Part shown: one piece after another, positions 12,053-20,219 of the stretch
How positions within the stretch are numbered: position 1 is the stretch's first letter
Layout: the number at the start of each line of letters is the position of its first letter
NCBI GenBank assembly: GCA_943788875.1
Contig: CALSSA010000002.1
Coordinates: 62,001-126,000, forward strand
Source: an uncultured Pseudomonadales bacterium
Lineage (GTDB): Bacteria; Pseudomonadota; Gammaproteobacteria; Pseudomonadales; Porticoccaceae
DNA length: 64,000 nucleotides
Reading direction: 5' to 3'
Translations under genes and position numbers: made by a program
The notes under the pieces: generated by a model
Told to the model about the DNA's origin: nothing
Database searches by the model: none
Seen by the model: only the letters and a program-made list of their open reading frames with translations

Positions 12053-12088
12053 AAAATAAATCTAGAAATCTAGTTTTATTTTTTGACA
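12053..12088 (+). promoter_or_regulatory. AT-rich inverted repeat abutting a TTGACA box upstream of the VPLPA-CTERM gene
   Basis: AAAATAAATCTAG and CTAGTTTTATTTT form 13-bp arms with one mismatch around a 4-base loop. They end exactly where TTGACA (12083-12088) begins. No convincing -10 is seen. The next gene starts 123 bases on, so this may be its upstream control region. Confidence 0.3.
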
Positions 12089-12210
12089 ATATCAAAAATG
12101 AGAACTACGTTTACCTTTACCTGTTAAGTAGTTTAGTTTTGTACAAACAATATGGAAATGGTCGCGTTTTGCATGCGCGTTTAGTTTTAGGAGTTTTTAG
12201 GAGCTTGAAT

Positions 12211-12924
12211 ATGAATAGGAATCTATCAAAATTACTGCAGTCACTTGCAGGTGTTGTAATGTTATCAATGGCCAGTTTGTCTATGGCCGCATCTTATACC
12301 TACGATTTTGACGCTGATGAAGATGAGCGTGGTGGGCAACCATTAAACTTTGGCGATTTGAATGTTTATGGTGGTCACTTAATTGATAATGGTAGTTATG
12401 TCGAACTTGAGAGTGCATATGCGTATCTGGATGCTGGTACCAAGTCTGGTTTGGGTGTCTGTAAAGGATCAGTAGATAATAGTGCTGGCGGCGGAAGCTC
12501 AAGTGCCAACAAATGCTTTACTGCTACTGGTGGCTGGGCTAGCTCAGATGACAATATGCAGGTTAATGAAGTGCTTGGCTTTGTTTTTGACGCAGCGAAG
12601 ATTATTTCCAATGTCGGAATTAATGGCGCTCATGAAGATATGCCCGATGGCACCAAGATCTTGATATGGACTGATACTGGTGGTTTCGATCTGCTGGAAG
12701 TTATAGCCGGTAAAATCTCTCTTGGCTTCGAGCTGACTGAGATGGCGATCTTTGGTCCTCTTGGTGGCTGGTATGCCAGCCAGTGGAAATGGGGGCGAGG
12801 CACCACAGCTGATCAGCTTTATATTGCTGGTATCAACGCTGTGCCAATCCCTGCAGCAGCATGGTTGTTCGGTTCGGCATTACTTGGACTGACTGGCCTG
12901 CGCCGTCGTAAGATGGCTGTATAG
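12211..12924 (+). CDS. VPLPA-CTERM sorting-signal exported protein
   Basis: This is a secreted protein of unknown function with an exosortase-type C-terminal sorting signal. The C-terminus VPIPAAAWLFGSALLGLTGL followed by RRRK is the VPLPA-CTERM tripartite signal: motif, membrane span, basic tail. The N-terminus MNRNLSKLLQSLAG...SLSMAAS is a signal peptide. I start at 12211, where GGAG lies upstream; the tracked 12139 start adds residues in front of the signal. The mature part is acidic and Gly/Ser-rich (YTYDFDADEDERGG) with no domain I recognise; two Cys flank an SGAGGGSSSANK-like loop. No exosortase is in the window, so processing depends on a gene elsewhere. Confidence 0.88.
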   Translation: MNRNLSKLLQSLAGVVMLSMASLSMAASYTYDFDADEDERGGQPLNFGDLNVYGGHLIDNGSYVELESAYAYLDAGTKSGLGVCKGSVDNSAGGGSSSANKCFTATGGWASSDDNMQVNEVLGFVFDAAKIISNVGINGAHEDMPDGTKILIWTDTGGFDLLEVIAGKISLGFELTEMAIFGPLGGWYASQWKWGRGTTADQLYIAGINAVPIPAAAWLFGSALLGLTGLRRRKMAV

Positions 12925-12941
12925 GTTACCAACCTAAGAAT

Positions 12942-12974
12942 AAAAAAAACCCCAGCGCAGGCTGGGGTTTTTTT
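12942..12974. terminator. Bidirectional terminator between convergent genes
   Basis: AAAAAAACCCCAGC-GCA-GGCTGGGGTTTTTTT has a GC stem with an A tract on one side and a T tract on the other. It serves both the VPLPA-CTERM gene and the oppositely oriented small lipoprotein. Confidence 0.9.
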
Positions 12975-12993
12975 ATGGGCCAAGTTAACGACT

Positions 12994-13254
12994 TTATTTC
13001 GACATCATGTTATCCAATGCATCGGCTGCGTCATCCAGACTATCTGAGGCATCGTCCATCGCCTCATCTGCCATTTCGTCCATGGCTTCTACTGCGTTAT
13101 CGATTGCTCCCATGGCCTCGTCTTTTTGTGTACTTTCTGGCATGGCTGATGTTGCAGCTGCAGACTCAGCGTCTGATCCCGAGTCGCCGCTGTCGCATGC
13201 GTTGAGTCCGAGGGTGGCAAGAATGGCAAACAGTAACAGGTAACTATGTTTCAT
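12994..13254 (-). CDS. Small acidic lipoprotein, function unknown
   Basis: An 86-residue protein. The lipoprotein signal peptide MKHSYLLLFAILATLGLNAC ends in a lipobox (LNAC), giving a mature N-terminal Cys followed by an Asp/Ser/Gly linker. The rest is a run of Ala/Asp/Glu/Met helix with repeated AMDEMADEAMDD and SLDDAADALD patterns, likely amphipathic helix or coiled coil. A TTAGGAG site supports the start. No family recognised; small periplasmic lipoproteins with Asp-rich helices are common in marine gammaproteobacteria but no role can be assigned. Confidence 0.8.
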   Translation of the reverse strand: MKHSYLLLFAILATLGLNACDSGDSGSDAESAAATSAMPESTQKDEAMGAIDNAVEAMDEMADEAMDDASDSLDDAADALDNMMSK

Positions 13255-13534
13255 AATTTAACTCCTAACCGGATTATTTTAAGGATATGCGTTTGAAGCA
13301 TAGTCAAGTCAGCATGGGCATGCCAGATTCTTTTTGGTCAGTTTCTCGCCAGTTTTTCTGATTGTTTTCGGCTTTGTTGGCTTTGCCTGCAAATAGAGGC
13401 TGAAACATTGTTTAAGTGGTTGCTGATTTTCAGGTGCTGTGGCAAAATTCACGCCCTTTTTGGCTGGGGCTGCAGACTGCGCAATGTAAACGCTGGGTCT
13501 GGCCTGACAAAGCAGTCAAAACAACAAGGTTTAT

Positions 13535-13619
13535 GCGAGTGTGGCGGAATTGGTAGACGCGCTAGATTTAGGTTCTAGTGTCTTAGGATGTGAGAGTTCG
13601 AGTCTCTCCACTCGCACCA
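13535..13619 (+). tRNA. tRNA-Leu (anticodon UAG)
   Basis: An 85-base cloverleaf. The acceptor stem GCGAGTG pairs with CACTCGC, followed by discriminator A and an encoded CCA. The D-arm is TGGCGGAATTGGTAGACGC and the anticodon stem CTAGA/TCTAG encloses loop TTTAGGT, giving anticodon TAG. It has the long variable arm expected of a class II tRNA and a T-arm with GTTCGAGTC. It sits 32 bases upstream of tig. The 280 bases before it hold no gene and no promoter I would defend. Confidence 0.96.
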
Positions 13620-13651
13620 TAATTTATAATGTTTTTAAATGAGGATAACCC

Positions 13652-14962
13652 ATGCAGGTTTCTATTGAGTCGAGCACAGGTCTGGAGCGTCAGCTGAAGA
13701 TTGGTGTACCTGCCGACAAGATTGATCAAGAAGTGACAGATCGTTTGCAGAAGGCCACCAAGACTGTTTCCATTAAGGGCTTCCGCAAAGGAAAAGTACC
13801 GCTGCGGGTTGTCAAACAGCATTATGGTAAAGGCGTTCGCCAGGAAGTGATTGGAGAAATCGTTAACTCCAGCTTCTATGAAGCCATTCAGAAAGAAGAG
13901 CTGCGCCCTGTGGGTCAGCCGCGTATTGACGATATCAAAGATGCTGAGGGTCAGGATCTTGAATACCTGGCAATTTTTGAAGTGTATCCTGAAGTTAAGC
14001 TCGCAGATCTGAGCAAAGTGAAGGTGACCCGCCCGGTTGCTGACGTAAATGCGGAAGATGTAGAGAAGATGATTGGCGTGCTGCGTGATCAGCAGGCGAC
14101 ATTCACAGTGACAGAGAAAGCCGCTGATGATGGCGATCAGGTCAATATAGACTTTGTCGGCACGCACAAGAAAGAAGAGTTTGCTGGCGGCAGTGCTGAA
14201 GCACAGGATCTGGTTTTAGGCTCTAACAGTATGATTCCGGGGTTTGAAGATGGCCTGGTTGGTGTTAGCGCCGGTGACGAAACTGTCTTGAAGCTCAAAT
14301 TCCCCAAAGATTATCATTCCGAGGAACTGAAAGGTAAGGCGGTTCAGTTCGCGGTTAAGGTTAATTCGGTGTCTGCCAAGCAGATGCCTGAAATGGACGA
14401 TGAGTTTTTCAAGCTTTACGGCGTTGATGCTGGTGGCGAAGAGAAATTCCGCGAAGACATTGAAGCCAACATGGAGCGTGAACTGCGCAATGCAATCCGC
14501 ACCAAGGTTAAGAATCGCGTAATGGACCAGCTGTTTAGCCTCAACAAGGTTGATGTCCCAGCGGCCCTGATCAACAACGAAGTTACCCAGCTCAAGCAGC
14601 AGATGGTGCAGCAGTTTGGTGGTGGTCAGCAAATCGATCTGAGCATGCTGCCAGACGAAATGTTTAAAGAGAAAGCCGAACGTCGCGCCGCTCTGGGTGT
14701 AATTGTGTCTGAAGTGGTTAAGGTAGAAGAATTGACCCCAGACGAAGAAAAAGTTCGTGCCCGCGTGGATGAAATTGCCTCAACCTATGAGCAGCCTCAT
14801 GAAGTCGTGGACTATTATTACAGCAAGCCTGAACTACTAAGCTCAGTAGAAGCAGTGGTCCTCGAAGATCAGGTAACTGAGCTGGTACTGTCCAAGGCCA
14901 AGGTTAAAGACGAAACCCAGCCTTACGATGAGGTTGTAAAACCGGACCCTGAGGCAGTATAA
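13652..14962 (+). CDS. tig: Trigger factor, ribosome-associated chaperone and prolyl isomerase
   Basis: Trigger factor binds the ribosome exit tunnel and folds nascent chains. The N-terminal ribosome-binding domain begins MQVSIESSTGLERQLKIGVP and contains the docking signature GFRKGKVPLRVV. The middle FKBP domain (about residues 155-245) reads DGDQVNIDFVGTHKKEEF and MIPGFEDGLVGVSAGDE. The C-terminal helical arms are complete; total 436 residues is normal. RBS GAGG lies before the ATG. It opens the conserved tig-clpP-clpX-lon-hupB-ppiD block. Confidence 0.98.
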   Translation: MQVSIESSTGLERQLKIGVPADKIDQEVTDRLQKATKTVSIKGFRKGKVPLRVVKQHYGKGVRQEVIGEIVNSSFYEAIQKEELRPVGQPRIDDIKDAEGQDLEYLAIFEVYPEVKLADLSKVKVTRPVADVNAEDVEKMIGVLRDQQATFTVTEKAADDGDQVNIDFVGTHKKEEFAGGSAEAQDLVLGSNSMIPGFEDGLVGVSAGDETVLKLKFPKDYHSEELKGKAVQFAVKVNSVSAKQMPEMDDEFFKLYGVDAGGEEKFREDIEANMERELRNAIRTKVKNRVMDQLFSLNKVDVPAALINNEVTQLKQQMVQQFGGGQQIDLSMLPDEMFKEKAERRAALGVIVSEVVKVEELTPDEEKVRARVDEIASTYEQPHEVVDYYYSKPELLSSVEAVVLEDQVTELVLSKAKVKDETQPYDEVVKPDPEAV

Positions 14963-15033
14963 GCCCCCAGGATAGTTACTGGCCCGGAGATCAATCCGGT
15001 CCAGCCTCTGACCGCGTATACAGGCTGTTGTTA

Positions 15034-15052
15034 AAAGGCTAGCATAGCCTTT
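15034..15052 (+). other. Perfect hairpin in the tig-clpP gap
   Basis: AAAGGCTA-GCA-TAGCCTTT is an 8-bp stem with a 3-base loop, 29 bases before the clpP start. No T run follows, so it looks more like an RNA-processing or attenuating structure than a full terminator. Confidence 0.4.
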
Positions 15053-15081
15053 CATTTAGAAATTAATTAAGCGAGGATGCA

Positions 15082-15717
15082 ATGAATTTCCAACTCCCAA
15101 CAGGTATAAGCGGCATTCCAGAAACGGAAGCCAGTGGCTTGGTGCCGATGGTTGTTGAGCAAAGCTCAAGAGGTGAGCGAGCCTACGACATCTACTCCAG
15201 GCTTTTGAAAGAAAGAGTTATCTTCCTTGTTGGACAAGTTGAAGATCATATGGCCAACCTTATTGTGGCCCAGATGCTATTCCTTGAATCAGAAAACCCC
15301 GATAAAGATATTCACCTGTATATTAATTCACCCGGTGGTTCAGTGACTGCAGGCCTGTCTATTTATGACACAATGCAGTTTATCAAGCCGGACGTCAGCA
15401 CCATGTGTATTGGTCAGGCGGCGTCCATGGGAGCATTCCTGCTGACCGCTGGTGCTGAAGGCAAGCGTTTCTGTCTGCCCAATTCGCGTACCATGATTCA
15501 CCAGCCAAGTGGCGGTGCTCAGGGTCAGGCTACCGATATCCATATCCAGTCGCAAGAGATCCTTAAGATCAAAGAGCGCCTTAATAATTTGATGGCTAAA
15601 CATACTGGCCAAACTGTCGATAAAGTGACCGAGGATACTGAGCGGGATAACTTTATGAGTGCCGAAGAGTCGAAAGAGTATGGGCTCATTGATGAGGTGC
15701 TGGACAAAAGAGGGTAG
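15082..15717 (+). CDS. clpP: ATP-dependent Clp protease proteolytic subunit
   Basis: ClpP forms the double-heptamer serine peptidase that works with ClpX or ClpA. The nucleophile is Ser115 in [11 protein letters not shown] and the His is residue 140 in MIHQPSGG; the third catalytic residue is in the late helix region. [19 protein letters not shown] is the family hallmark. At 211 residues it includes a short N-terminal propeptide of normal size. RBS GCGAGGA precedes the ATG. It is followed by clpX, its partner unfoldase, after 87 bases. Confidence 0.98.
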   Translation: MNFQLPTGISGIPETEASGLVPMVVEQSSRGERAYDIYSRLLKERVIFLVGQVEDHMANLIVAQMLFLESENPDKDIHLYINSPGGSVTAGLSIYDTMQFIKPDVSTMCIGQAASMGAFLLTAGAEGKRFCLPNSRTMIHQPSGGAQGQATDIHIQSQEILKIKERLNNLMAKHTGQTVDKVTEDTERDNFMSAEESKEYGLIDEVLDKRG

Positions 15718-15804
15718 AGTGGGTAGTCTTCTAACTAATGGTAGAAGATTGCACCTGTAAGTGTTTGTTTTATATGCCTTTTGCTAGAGTTGCAGGAGAG
15801 AGAA

Positions 15805-17097
15805 ATGAGTGACAATGATACCTTGGGAGATGGCGGGAAACTGCTTTTTTGCTCCTTTTGTGGTAAAAACCAAAATGAAGTCCGTCGCCTGATCGCTGGT
15901 CCCTCAGTGTACATCTGTGACGAATGTGTCGATCTCTGCAACGATATTATCTCCGAAGAAACACAGGTTACCGAGGCTGACAGCAGCCCCGATAGGCTTC
16001 CCGTACCCACAGAAATTAAACATCTCCTCGACGAATATGTAGTCGGCCAAGAGAGAGCTAAACGAATCTTGTCAGTTGCGGTATACAATCATTACAAGCG
16101 GCTACAGGTTAGCGAGCAGACTGGTGCCGACAAATCCGAAGTTGAGTTGGGTAAAAGTAACATTCTGCTGATTGGCCCCACAGGCAGTGGTAAAACATTA
16201 CTGGCTGAAACTCTGGCGCGGATGCTGGATGTGCCATTTACGATTGCCGATGCGACCACCTTAACCGAAGCAGGTTATGTGGGAGAAGATGTTGAAAACA
16301 TCATCCAGAAACTGCTTCAAAAATGCGACTACGATGTCGATAAAGCCCAGCGCGGTATTGTCTATATCGATGAGATCGACAAGATTTCACGCAAGTCAGA
16401 CAATCCATCAATTACCAGAGATGTGTCAGGTGAAGGCGTTCAGCAAGCACTGCTTAAGCTGATTGAAGGAACCGTTGCCTCTGTTCCGCCACAGGGTGGC
16501 CGCAAGCATCCCCAGCAGGAATTCCTGCAGGTAGACACCTCTAATATCCTGTTTGTCTGTGGCGGTGCTTTTGCCGGATTGGAAAAAGTGATCCGCGATC
16601 GCTCGGAAAAGGGCGGCATAGGCTTTAGCGCCGAGGTCAACAGCAAAGACAGCCAGAAGTCTATTGGTGAAACCCTGCTGGATGTTGAACCCAGTGACCT
16701 GATCGGCTACGGCTTGATTCCAGAATTTATTGGTCGTCTGCCAGTGGTGGCAACATTGCAGGAACTGGATCGTGATGCTCTGGTGAATATTCTGGTTGAG
16801 CCAAAGAATGCACTTTACAAGCAATATCAGTCATTGTTTGCCATGGAGTCAGTGGAGCTGGATCTACGCGGGGATGCGCTGGACGCGATTGCCGATAAAG
16901 CTATTGAGCGCAAGACTGGAGCTCGAGGGCTGAGGTCTATCCTTGAAACAGTGCTGCTCGACACCATGTACAAAATACCATCTGAACCAGATGTCATAAA
17001 AGTGGTTGTTGATGGTTCAGTAATCAACGGCGAGAATGAACCGCTGCTGGTTTACGAACATCAAGAGACAAAGAAAGTAGCTTCGGACGAAGGCTAA
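15805..17097 (+). CDS. clpX: ATP-dependent Clp protease ATP-binding subunit ClpX
   Basis: ClpX is the AAA+ unfoldase that feeds substrates to ClpP. The N-terminal zinc finger is complete (CSFC...CDEC). Walker A is [15 protein letters not shown], the pore loop is GYVGEDV and Walker B is [11 protein letters not shown]. The IGF-type ClpP-docking region is present as [10 protein letters not shown] start at ATG 15805 with CAGGAGAG upstream (430 residues); the tracked 15781 TTG adds eight unneeded residues. A terminator follows. Confidence 0.98.
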   Translation: MSDNDTLGDGGKLLFCSFCGKNQNEVRRLIAGPSVYICDECVDLCNDIISEETQVTEADSSPDRLPVPTEIKHLLDEYVVGQERAKRILSVAVYNHYKRLQVSEQTGADKSEVELGKSNILLIGPTGSGKTLLAETLARMLDVPFTIADATTLTEAGYVGEDVENIIQKLLQKCDYDVDKAQRGIVYIDEIDKISRKSDNPSITRDVSGEGVQQALLKLIEGTVASVPPQGGRKHPQQEFLQVDTSNILFVCGGAFAGLEKVIRDRSEKGGIGFSAEVNSKDSQKSIGETLLDVEPSDLIGYGLIPEFIGRLPVVATLQELDRDALVNILVEPKNALYKQYQSLFAMESVELDLRGDALDAIADKAIERKTGARGLRSILETVLLDTMYKIPSEPDVIKVVVDGSVINGENEPLLVYEHQETKKVASDEG

Positions 17098-17101
17098 CAA
17101 C

Positions 17102-17126
17102 AAGGCGGCGCAAGCCGCCTTTTTTG
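17102..17126 (+). terminator. Rho-independent terminator after clpX
   Basis: AAGGCGGC-GCAA-GCCGCCTTTTTT: a short GC-rich stem with a T6 run, a few bases after the clpX stop. Confidence 0.9.
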
Positions 17127-17176
17127 TATCTGTCACAATAAATATCCGCAGGCGGAGCAAAATTTGCGTGCCGGAG

Positions 17177-17204
17177 GTTGTTTTTATCCTGCACGGCCCA
17201 ATAT
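17177..17204 (+). promoter_or_regulatory. Possible heat-shock (sigma32-type) promoter for lon
   Basis: GTTGTTT (17177-17183), 13 bases, then CCCAATAT (17197-17204) loosely resembles the sigma32 pattern CTTGAAA-N13-CCCCATNT. lon is classically heat-induced. The -35 match is weak, so this is only a candidate. Confidence 0.25.
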
Positions 17205-17269
17205 AGAAAGCTAGCTGTTAAATTAAGCGGCACGTATTTAACTTCAAAAATCTGTACAAAGAGGTAAAG

Positions 17270-19684
17270 ATGGGTTCCAAAGATATTGATTCAGACGAGG
17301 CAATCTATCCATTGCTGCCACTCCGTGATGTGGTGGTCTATCCCCATATGGTGGTGCCGTTGTTTGTGGGTAGAGAAAAGTCGATTGTAGCCCTGGAATA
17401 TGTCATGGAGGCCGACAAGCAGATTGTTTTGGTAGCACAGAAAAATGCCACTGAAGACAATCCCGGCCTCGAAGATATTTATGAAGTAGGTACTCTGGCC
17501 ACCATTCTGCAGATGCTTAAACTTCCTGACGGCACTCTCAAAGTACTGGTGGAAGGCGTTAGTCGAGTTAAACTGGTCAATGCCCATGAAGGTGAGGCTT
17601 TCCTGCAGACCTCAAGTGAAGAACTCAGTGGCGAACCGGTGGAAGAGCCTGAAGCTGATGCTCTGAACCGCACCACCATCTCATTGTTTGAGCAGTACGT
17701 TAACCTGAGTAAAAAAATTCCTGCAGAGGTTATTACCACAGTCAGCGGCATAGAAGATGCCGACCGCCTGGCCGATACCATTGCCTCTCATATGACCCTC
17801 AATCTTGAGCAAAAGCAGGATGTGCTCGAGATTGCTGATCTGTCCGAGCGTTTTGAGCATCTGATGAGCCTGATGGAATCCGAGATTGATCTATTCCAGA
17901 TCGAAAAGCGCATTCGCGGGCGAGTCAAAAAGCAGATGGAAAAGAGTCAGCGCGAGTACTACCTGAATGAGCAGATGAAGGCTATTCAGAAAGAACTGGG
18001 AGATATGGACGAATCTGTATCCGAACTCGACCAGCTGGAAAAGAAAATTACAGACGTGGGCATGCCCAAGGCAGCCCTGGAAAAGACCCAGTCAGAAATG
18101 GGCAAGCTAAAGATGATGTCGCCCATGTCAGCGGAAGCCTCAGTGTTACGCAACTACATTGACTGGATGGTGGGCGTGCCGTGGAAAAATCGCAGCAGAG
18201 TAAAGCACAACCTGGTCAATGCGGAGGAATCTCTGAACCAGGATCATCATGGCCTGGAAGAAGTCAAAGAGCGCATTCTCGAATTTCTGGCGGTTCAGCA
18301 GCGAGTTAAAAAACTCAAGGGCCCAGTACTTTGCCTGGTTGGACCCCCAGGTGTGGGCAAGACATCTCTGGGTGAATCCATCGCCAAAGCTACAGGTCGT
18401 AAGTTTGTGCGTATGAGTCTGGGTGGTGTGCGTGATGAATCCGAAATTCGCGGTCACCGCAGAACCTACATAGGTTCATTGCCCGGTAAATTAATCCAGA
18501 AGCTATCCAAAGTGGGCACCAAAAACCCGCTATTCCTGCTCGATGAAATCGATAAGATGGGTATGGATAACCGCGGCGACCCAGCCTCGGCATTGCTGGA
18601 AGTGCTGGATCCAGAGCAGAACCACACCTTCAATGATCATTATCTAGAGGTCGACTACGATCTCTCTGAGGTGATGTTTATCTGCACTGCCAACTCTATG
18701 AATATTCCAGGCCCATTACTGGATCGCATGGAAGTTATTCGTATTCCCGGGTACACCGAGGACGAAAAAGTAAAGATTGCAGAAAAATATCTGGTGCCGA
18801 AGCAGCGCAGTGCTAACGGGCTGAAAGAAGCAGAATTGGGTATTACTGAAGACGCATTGAAAGATACCATCAGATATTACACCAGAGAAGCCGGTGTGCG
18901 TGGCTTAGAGCGCGATATTGCCAAGATCTGCCGTAAGACAGTGACTCGGCATGTGCGCGACGACCAGCGCTCAAATGACGTTGTAGGTCCTTCAGAGCTG
19001 GAAGATATGCTCGGTGTTCGCCGTTTTGATTACGGGCGCGCCGAAGCAGAGAATCAGGTAGGTCAGGTCACAGGTCTGGCCTGGACACAGGTGGGCGGAG
19101 AGCTGCTGACCATCGAGGCATCGGCCATTCCAGGTAAGGGCAGGGTTATTAAGACCGGTTCTCTGGGCGACGTTATGCAGGAATCCATTCAGGCAGCGCT
19201 TACAGTCGTTCGCAGTCGTGCCATGACTTTGGGCGTGCGCAAAGACTTTTATCAGGAAAATGACCTGCATATTCACGTTCCAGAAGGGGCCACTCCGAAA
19301 GATGGGCCATCAGCTGGTGTCGGCATGTGTACCGCACTGGTATCGGTTTTAACCGGCATTCCAGTTAAGGCAGACGTAGCTATGACCGGTGAAATTACAC
19401 TACGTGGGCAAGTTTTAAAGATCGGCGGACTTAAAGAAAAGCTGCTGGCAGCTCATCGTGGAGGCATCACAACCGTGGTCATTCCCCACGACAATGCCAG
19501 TGATTTGAAGGAGATACCGGACAATATTAAAGCGGACCTCGAAATATGTCCGGTGAAGTGGATTGACGAGGTTTTGCAGATTGCATTACAGGATTCGCCC
19601 ACTGCTCTGAGCGAAGAAGAGTTCAATCAAACTGGCGCCGCCGAAAAAAATGCTGATTCGGGCGCTAGGCCAAGTACACACTAG
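17270..19684 (+). CDS. lon: ATP-dependent Lon protease
   Basis: Lon is the hexameric AAA+ serine protease for misfolded and regulatory proteins. The N-terminal substrate domain begins YPLLPLRDVVVYPHMVVPLFVGREKS. The AAA+ module has Walker A GPPGVGKTSLGESIA and Walker B FLLDEIDKM. The protease domain carries the Ser/Lys dyad in KDGPSAGVGM and GGLKEKLLAAHRGG. It is 804 residues with a short variable tail. RBS AAAGAGG precedes the ATG. It is preceded by the clpX terminator and so has its own promoter region. Confidence 0.98.
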   Translation: MGSKDIDSDEAIYPLLPLRDVVVYPHMVVPLFVGREKSIVALEYVMEADKQIVLVAQKNATEDNPGLEDIYEVGTLATILQMLKLPDGTLKVLVEGVSRVKLVNAHEGEAFLQTSSEELSGEPVEEPEADALNRTTISLFEQYVNLSKKIPAEVITTVSGIEDADRLADTIASHMTLNLEQKQDVLEIADLSERFEHLMSLMESEIDLFQIEKRIRGRVKKQMEKSQREYYLNEQMKAIQKELGDMDESVSELDQLEKKITDVGMPKAALEKTQSEMGKLKMMSPMSAEASVLRNYIDWMVGVPWKNRSRVKHNLVNAEESLNQDHHGLEEVKERILEFLAVQQRVKKLKGPVLCLVGPPGVGKTSLGESIAKATGRKFVRMSLGGVRDESEIRGHRRTYIGSLPGKLIQKLSKVGTKNPLFLLDEIDKMGMDNRGDPASALLEVLDPEQNHTFNDHYLEVDYDLSEVMFICTANSMNIPGPLLDRMEVIRIPGYTEDEKVKIAEKYLVPKQRSANGLKEAELGITEDALKDTIRYYTREAGVRGLERDIAKICRKTVTRHVRDDQRSNDVVGPSELEDMLGVRRFDYGRAEAENQVGQVTGLAWTQVGGELLTIEASAIPGKGRVIKTGSLGDVMQESIQAALTVVRSRAMTLGVRKDFYQENDLHIHVPEGATPKDGPSAGVGMCTALVSVLTGIPVKADVAMTGEITLRGQVLKIGGLKEKLLAAHRGGITTVVIPHDNASDLKEIPDNIKADLEICPVKWIDEVLQIALQDSPTALSEEEFNQTGAAEKNADSGARPSTH

Positions 19685-19718
19685 AGTTAAACTAATTGAT
19701 GAAATTTAAAAAGTAAGC

Positions 19719-19747
19719 TTGACCGGGCTCTAGGCTGTTGGTATAAA
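19719..19747 (+). promoter_or_regulatory. Sigma70 promoter of hupB
   Basis: TTGACC (19719-19724), exactly 17 bases, then TATAAA (19742-19747), near-consensus on both boxes. It lies about 108 bases upstream of the hupB start, after the lon stop, so hupB can be transcribed independently of lon. Confidence 0.7.
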
Positions 19748-19854
19748 GTTGGTGTAGAAGGCGCTTTTATCTAGGGTTTCCAAGCAATGCAGACCAAATC
19801 AGCGACCTTTTCATCTCAACAGGATCAATCAACTCCATAAGAAAGGGGAATACC

Positions 19855-20127
19855 GTGAACAAATCTGAATTAATCGATGCAATCGCTGATGGCGCAGACA
19901 TCTCTAAAGCTTCTGCTGGCCGTGCTCTGGATTCCGCATTAGATGCGATTACAGGCGCTCTAAAAAATGGTGACCAGGTTTCTCTGGTTGGATTTGGTAC
20001 CTATGCTGTTAAGCACCGCGCAGCTCGCGCTGGTCGCAACCCACAGACTGGTGCAGAAATTCAAATTAAAGCTGCCAACGTGCCAAGCTTCAAAGCAGGT
20101 AAGGCTCTGAAAGACGCAGTAAATTAA
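19855..20127 (+). CDS. hupB: DNA-binding protein HU-beta
   Basis: HU is the small dimeric histone-like protein that bends DNA without strong sequence preference. The 90-residue product reads [19 protein letters not shown] and has the DNA-arm segment [25 protein letters not shown] with the conserved RNPQTG. AAGAAAGGGGA precedes a GTG start. It has its own promoter and terminator and lies between lon and ppiD, the usual gammaproteobacterial order. Confidence 0.98.
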   Translation: MNKSELIDAIADGADISKASAGRALDSALDAITGALKNGDQVSLVGFGTYAVKHRAARAGRNPQTGAEIQIKAANVPSFKAGKALKDAVN

Positions 20128-20173
20128 GTTATTCACTGGGGGATTCTCTTACTGAGTGAAGACCCTGGTTTTG

Positions 20174-20200
20174 AAAGGCGCATCATTGATGCGCCTTTTT
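20174..20200 (+). terminator. Rho-independent terminator after hupB
   Basis: AAAGGCGCATCA-T-TGATGCGCCTTTTT: a near-perfect long hairpin followed by T5, 46 bases after the hupB stop. Confidence 0.9.
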
Positions 20201-20219
20201 CTTATTAGGACAAAGACAA

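Noticed and set aside
13535-13619. tRNA-Leu as an integration site for a mobile element
   Set aside because: No integrase, no duplicated tRNA 3' end, and tig follows directly as in related genomes.
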